The translations under genes were made by a program, and so were the position numbers. The notes beneath the pieces were generated by a model that worked only from the letters and a program-made list of their open reading frames with translations, was not told the DNA's origin and searched no databases. Below, one piece after another: positions 58,590 through 64,000 of a stretch of 64,000 nt of DNA (the first letter of the stretch is position 1; each line of letters begins with the position of its first letter). This DNA comes from Plumapathes pennacea. Taxonomy: Eukaryota > Cnidaria > Anthozoa > Antipatharia > Myriopathidae. The DNA is taken from the NCBI GenBank assembly GCA_964036295.1, contig OZ038471.1:7438001-7502000 (forward strand), in the 5' to 3' direction.

Positions 58590-58838
58590 GATGGCGGATA
58601 AATTCACTGTTCCTATTCGTGAAGGAAAGGACGAAATCTTGGATGAAGCCCCGGCGAAGGATTGCAGTCGTGAAAGTGAAAGCGAGCTTCTTTTGAAGAA
58701 GCGAGATTCTGGGTAAACACGTCACAGATCTCCAAAGAGAAGCATTGCAGATTCTAGACGAACGGAAAGAGCTAATGTACAGCGGGAAGACAATTCGTAA
58801 AGAGCATGCCTGTCTCAAAGAAGAGCTTCAATTTCGTA
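58590..58838 (+). pseudogene. Frameshifted charged open frame, unknown origin
   Basis: ATG at 58590 opens MMADKFTVPIREGKDEILDE and runs to a TAA in GGGTAA. A second frame follows directly with VTDLQREALQILDERKELMY then SGKTIRKEHACLKEELQF. The two parts look like one helical protein split by a shift, or two exons around an undetected junction. Family not recognised. Confidence 0.3.
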
Positions 58839-59477
58839 TATTTTTTTCGTCAACATTGGCTGTTTTGACAAAAAGCATGCGCTATAGCCTTAACCTTTTT
58901 TTTTTTTTTTTTTTTTTTTTTTTCAAAAACAAATGTCCATTTTTGGCTTAATCTGGAAACCGGAAGATAAAAGAAATAGTCTGGTTTTCAGATTGGGCCA
59001 AAAATGGTAAAAAAAAAAGAAGAAAAAAAAAAATGGTAAGGCTATAGCCCACGCTTTTTATTAAAAATAAACGATTTTGACGAAAAAATTAAAAACTCTC
59101 AAAACTTTCAGGAAACCTTTCTGGGACTATAACGAGACTTTTCGCAATACATTTGTCATATTTCCTTCATCCGTTGGCGAGATACAGTATAGCAAGAAAG
59201 CTACACATTATTTTATGCTCTTTTGTTTGAAAAGGATGTCAGTCGATAAAATTTGCTCTTTTTACTCGCAACCCGCTCTATATTTTACCCTAGATTGCAC
59301 ACCGAGTAAACTTCATTTCAGACAAAAACAGCAGCACTGCAAACAAAAAGAGATTTTGATAAGGATACGGTAAGCTAGAAAATCCCAAGACTCAGGCGAT
59401 GGCTATTTACTTATAACTCCCACCCCACCCCACCCCAGGTGCTGTTTTGTTCATGCGTCCCATGTGTATAAAATTAG

Positions 59478-59645
59478 ATGCCAAATAATAAGCGTGCCAA
59501 AACCGGCTTGACAACATTTTTTACACGTTTCATTCCATCGTGCACAGCAGCCATTTGTGAGAAGACTCCGACGAAGAAGGACGTGTTTCGCGAGAAGAAC
59601 TTAGAAGGCCTAAAATGGCGGAGCAAGCGAAAGTCGGACTTTCTG
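59478..59645 (+). other. Possible first coding exon
   Basis: ATG-led frame MPNNKRAKTGLTTFFTRF, then KTPTKKDVFREKNLEGLKW, ending at a clean GTAAGT donor in phase 0. A compatible acceptor at 61869 would add DFREGNNGQGNWDWI and a stop. Very basic, with no known domain; a non-coding or short nuclear protein transcript is possible. Confidence 0.3.
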
Positions 59646-59899
59646 GTAAGTATCACTCAATTGAAACTTGCGACGTGCAAACGGACGAAACGAAACGAAC
59701 GTACGTTTAGCTTCTGCATGTCTTGTTTGAAACATTCCAGGTTATTCAATACATTGCTCTCTTTTCTTGCAGTGCGTTCACGCCACGTAGCTTTCAGGAC
59801 ATGTGGAAAAAGAAGCATGGCACATGGACTTGACTTAAAGTTTACAAGGAATATTTGGCTGGAGGTTTATGGCTTTAAAATGGAAGACCACTGAAGAAA

Positions 59900-62070
59900 T
59901 ATATGAACAGCAAACCGTAAGCTCGAATACGTTAATGATATTCTACAGTCGCATGACATTTATGATGTATGATGTCATTTATTTGTCTTTGAAAGAGGTG
60001 TTCCAAACGAATTTAGACAGTTGAATTCGCTCTTGAAGACTTTTCTTTACTTAAATTCACGAACAAGAACGATTTTAAACGCGAGGGCACTTTTTGGATT
60101 TGTTTTACTATTACTGCTGTACTTCGGGCAAAACCCTGATTTGCTATCTGTCACATACGTGTGAACAGCATTTTATTGCAAGAGAAGGTGCTTATTTCAC
60201 TGGATGGCTATATTTTACTTAAGAAAAAAATACCAAAATTTCCAGGTCCAGTATCAATATTTATATGCAGGAAAATCTAAAATGATAAATTATACAAACA
60301 ACAGAGATCTGGAACAGCCAATTGGCTGCTAAAAACAATGAGGTCCAATTAATTTGATTTACAAAGAATGCTTCTGTTGCCTGTGCTCTTTTCTTGTCAA
60401 CTGACTGTTTTTTTTTTTGTTTTTTTGTTTTTTTTTTCTTAAAACGTGAACGATTGGCGCTTGTTTTTGCGCGTAACTTTTTTGTTCTCTTTCGAAGTTG
60501 TGACTACGCAGATACTGATGATACGTTATTTTGTTTCTGCTTGCAAATTTATCGTTTTCTGTTTCGACGGTATAAAAAACCACTCAACTTCCCTTGTAAT
60601 ACGGCTTTTGTTGTCGCATTTTTTTTTTTCGTGTTTTCTGTGAAGTGCATAAGCATCATTTTTGTTTTCGAAACTGAAAGTTTGAGAAAAATTGTCGTAA
60701 TGAGGTGGTCATCTCCAGTGATAAACTGTTTTAGGCGTAGTTCCTGCCAAATCAGACACCTGGTGCTAACATAAATTTTACTCTCCTGATGAAACTATAC
60801 CATCGGAATTTTCCTAATCTAAGAGTCGGCTTTATTTCAGTCTAGAGTTAGCTCTTTTTGTGAAACCGCAAACAAGAATACAACGTCGTAGAGCATGCCT
60901 GTCGTACCCTGACTTTCACCACATCATTTCAGAACAAACTGCTATTTAAAATACCTTGAAACAAGTTTGTTTGAAAGACTTGAGATGTTTTGTGGACTTG
61001 TGAGATCGCGAAATATCCAACTCCAAAACGTTAGCAATACTCGTGCATTAGAAAGGATTCGTTGGGGGCGTAACCTATCACAAAACAATACCTTGGTATG
61101 TCGGGTTTGTGTCTTACCTTTTGGTAATTTTGCCTGGTATCGTACCGGGGCGCTTTGGTAGCATTTCGCTGACTGAAAAAAGCAACAAACATTGCTCAAA
61201 ACAGGACTGCAAGTTCTACGAAAATAACGATGCCGAATGATTGTTTTACGTACCTTTTTTGCTCTTTTCGGGCAGATTCCATTGCTATGCAACGTTTGAA
61301 TACAGAGTGGATGGTTAACAGATCGTTTAAAAGGCAAAACTTTGCTTGTTTCTTCAGACTTTGTCGTAAAGCAACGCCCGTGAAAACTTTTCACTGGAGT
61401 GAGAGTCCTGACTTTTTGTGATGTCACAATCGATACTGGTAGACCAATGAAAACGCTCCATTGTGGAAGACGGAGAAATGGCCAATTTTAGTGGTTTTGT
61501 TGAACGAAAGTATAATAAATAATCGTTCTAAATTCTATGGTACAAAAACGAGCCTGATTTTGCTAACGTCAGCTCTGTATTCGTACGTTAAATCCGTTGA
61601 AAAGTTATTTTTTCTTGCTGCGCGCGCTGCTTTCGACAGCATGATCCCAACGTGCATTGCTCGCGTCAGCTTTGGTGCCGGAGCCAAGTTGTCATCTCCC
61701 CTCCCCTCCCCCAAGGAGAAGAAAGTGTTTCTTGATCATAGTCAGTCAAGGATATTATATACCCGCGTGCGCTCTACACTCCTTTGTAACAAACTGTTTT
61801 AATAACCTATACTGTCTTCCTTGTGCAAAATAAGAGAATTCATTTCAAGTTAATTTTCTTTGTACAGGACTTCAGAGAAGGAAATAATGGACAAGGCAAC
61901 TGGGACTGGATATAAATGATCGGCCGCCTTCATGAGGAACGCTGTTTTTCCTTGAAGAACCGTTTCTTAACACAACTAAAGTATAAAGGTAAGAAAGGAA
62001 GAAGTGTATTGTCTACTTGAACAGAGACACACGATAGAAAAAACGTTTAACACGAGAAAGCGAGATCAGA
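59900..62070. other. No recognisable gene
   Basis: Contains several open frames of 60 to 160 codons on both strands, none with a recognisable domain or consistent splice partners. T-rich runs occur at 60408-60440. Confidence 0.5.
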
Positions 62071-62079
62071 AATACTGCA

Positions 62080-63480
62080 ATTAATCGCTATTCGTGAGCT
62101 TTTACTGTTTCGATGAAGACTTCTGTCGAGTGTGGAATATTTTTAAGTAGCTACTTGCGAATTTATAGTTTTTATGAAGACTTCGTGGATTATTCATACG
62201 TCACATTGTCTGTGTACACTATAAGATTTTAAGCTGGTGTTACACTGGTCGATTTGCAACGACGATTTGCAACGCCGATTCGCTTCAAATTCACGCAGCG
62301 GTGTTGCAAGTTTTTGAATCGCTTTCAAAAACTTGCAACGCGTTGCAGCACTGCAAACATCGCGAAAAATCGTTCGCAATGGGGTGTTACACCTGAACGA
62401 TTTTTAGTGCAACATTGTATCGTTGCAAATCGTCGTTGCAAATCGACCAATGTAACACCACCTTTACTGTGAGACTTGGTATCTTGAGCGCAGAATAGGC
62501 TTTAACGAGGACATGTATCTTGAGCGCCGAATGTTTATACGCCGCTACTCGTGAATATCTAGTTTTCATTAAGACTTATATCGTGAAAGCGCGAGTATTC
62601 ATACATCGCTACTTGTGAATCTCTAGTTGTTATGATGACTTGTACCATGCGCTCGGATTATTTATAGGTCGCGACCTGTATACATTGAAGGCTTTTACGA
62701 GGACTTGTATCTTGAGCGCAGACTATTTATACGTCGCTGCTCGTGAACCTTATACTTTTTATGAAGACTTGTATCCATAGCGCGCATTTTACTGTAAGAC
62801 TTGTATGTTGAGCGCAGAATAATTATACATCGCTACTCGTGAACTTTGTACTTCTTATGAAGACTTATATCCGAAGCGCCGATTTACTGCAAGACTTGTA
62901 TGTTGAGCGCAGAATATTTGTACTTTGTACTTTTTCGAAGACTTGTATCCATAGCTCGGATTATTTATACTTCGCTACTTGTGTTATACACTGTAGACTT
63001 TTACGAAGACTTTAATCTTGAGTGCACAATATACATCGCTACTCGTGCACATTGTAGGTTTCTACGAAGACTTGTATCCTGAGTGCAGAGTATTTATACG
63101 TCGCTACTCGTAAATCTCTGGTTCTTATGATGACTTGTATCGAAAGCGCAAATATGTATACGTCGGTCTCGTGATTTACTGGTGCTTATGAAGGCTTGCA
63201 TCGAAAGTGCAATATATTTAGACATTGCTACTTGTGATTTTTTAGTTCTTATGAAGACTTGTATCGTGAGCGCGGAATTTTTATAACGTCACTAATCACG
63301 ATCTTTTTAGTTTTGACGAAGACTACGTCGCATGTGAACGCGGAAAATTGTGTGTCGCTGCTCGTGAACATTGTAGGTCCGATGAAGACTTGTTCGCGAG
63401 CGCAGAATACTCATCTGTATAGTTTTTCTTTGAAGACTTATTAAAAATGTTGGCAGCGCAATACATTTGTGCGTCGCGTC
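62080..63480. repeat. Degenerate tandem array, about 60-68-bp unit
   Basis: A unit with GAAGACTTGTATC, TGAGCGCAGAATATTTATA and CGTCGCTACTCGTGAA recurs about 19 times (for example near 62119, 62176, 62700, 62763, 62859, 62938, 63006, 63067, 63252, 63382). Units are strongly diverged, and some are half length. The array is interrupted by the MITE at 62231-62465. Confidence 0.85.
62231..62465. mobile_element. MITE with GGTGTTACACTGGTCGATTT ends, inside the tandem array
   Basis: Starts AAGCTGGTGTTACACTGGTC and ends GACCAATGTAACACCACCTTT, with CTTGCAACGCGTTGCAG near the centre. Same family as 24398-24587 and better preserved. Confidence 0.82.
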
Positions 63481-63869
63481 TCGTGAACGTTATGGGAGCA
63501 GGAGTAGGGTACTGAGATAACATGCCGTTGGTGAAGTAATTGACAACAGCGTCGGCAAGCAATTTAAAAATGTTTGTTCCTAATATTTGTACTTCTGTGA
63601 GTGCATACTTAGTTTCTTTGTGTATGTCTTGCCCCCATTACTTCTGGAGTTTGATTGCTTATCTAATTATTGTGTCAACAAGTAATAAGCACGTTGTTCA
63701 AAATTGAAAGAGAAGCATTCGCTTTTTCTTGTGAAATTAGTCGCATTGTTTATTCTGCCGCTTTCATCGCTGCCTTCCCTTCGCTGCACAGACAGACAGG
63801 TGTTTATTTCAGTACTTTGACATCTAAACTTTGTCGATTAACTAGTGTTCTATATTTTTCAATTCGTTT

Positions 63870-63952
63870 TCAGTGAAGGCATCTTCTGTTCCTGACTGCT
63901 GCGAAGTGTTCAATCGTCAAGCGAAGAAGACTGTCCGCGGCGACCTAAGCTG
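63870..63952 (+). other. Possible exon near right edge
   Basis: Between TCGTTTTCAG and GTAAGT a frame reads KASSVPDCCEVFNRQAKKTV then RGDLS. Both splice sites are good. Family not recognised, and it continues beyond the window. Confidence 0.3.
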
Positions 63953-64000
63953 TAAGTAGATAGTTGGAAGTTAGCCCTTCACGTGTAGACGCCTTCTAGA

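Noticed and set aside
60942..61427. 161-codon minus-strand open frame
   Set aside because: Composition is not protein-like, there is no domain or membrane pattern, and no splice or expression support is visible.
62560..63450. Box C/D snoRNA cluster (ATGATGA motifs in some array units)
   Set aside because: Only a few units carry the motif, and no consistent CTGA partner or terminal stem accompanies it.

Overview
This is a stretch of animal nuclear DNA, most likely from an anthozoan cnidarian such as a stony coral or close relative. Genes are split by many short introns with standard GT-AG sites. The DNA is AT-rich and packed with small inverted-repeat transposons, and the gene families (adhesion GPCRs with vWA or IgGFc-binding ectodomains, a rhodopsin-like GPCR, BEL/Pao retroelement relics) fit that group. 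The organism call is inference; no ribosomal RNA gene or species marker is present.

Layout. 1-9.3 kb: gene A (minus strand), an adhesion GPCR with signal peptide, von Willebrand A domain, GAIN/GPS and TM1-TM3; its remaining exons lie left of the window. 9.4-11.7 kb: decayed BEL/Pao retrotransposon (minus). 11.8-16.5 kb: non-coding block P rich in transposons. 16.5-21.4 kb: AT-rich intergenic DNA. 21.5-33.0 kb: gene B (minus), a second adhesion GPCR whose GAIN, GPS and seven TM exons can all be joined in phase. Its front half is different: an IgGFc-binding domain and a Ser/Thr/Pro-rich stalk. A 162-bp palindromic transposon sits where the front of the IgGFc-binding exon should be. 33-34.9 kb: microsatellites and small transposons. 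35.0-36.0 kb: intact single-exon rhodopsin-like GPCR (minus), with a truncated copy at 36.9-37.1 kb. 37.8-43.6 kb: second BEL/Pao relic and block Q, a copy of block P with a further partial tandem copy. 44-48 kb: several transposons, a minisatellite with a higher-order pattern and an unrecognised open frame. 49.0-51.1 kb: broken intronless multi-pass membrane protein gene (minus). 51-56 kb: transposons. 56.3-57.8 kb: the last three exons of an unrecognised coiled-coil gene (minus), with a probable GC-AG intron. 58-64 kb: mostly non-coding, with a degenerate tandem array at 62.1-63.5 kb.

How it fits together. Positions 1-6092 and about 24635-30472 are copies of one segment, near-identical even in introns. 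The shared part starts just upstream of the first GAIN exon, so one receptor core has been placed behind two unrelated sensor ectodomains. Transposons present in only one copy show which insertions came after the duplication. No operon-like logic applies; each gene is expected to have its own promoter, and none was recognisable with confidence.
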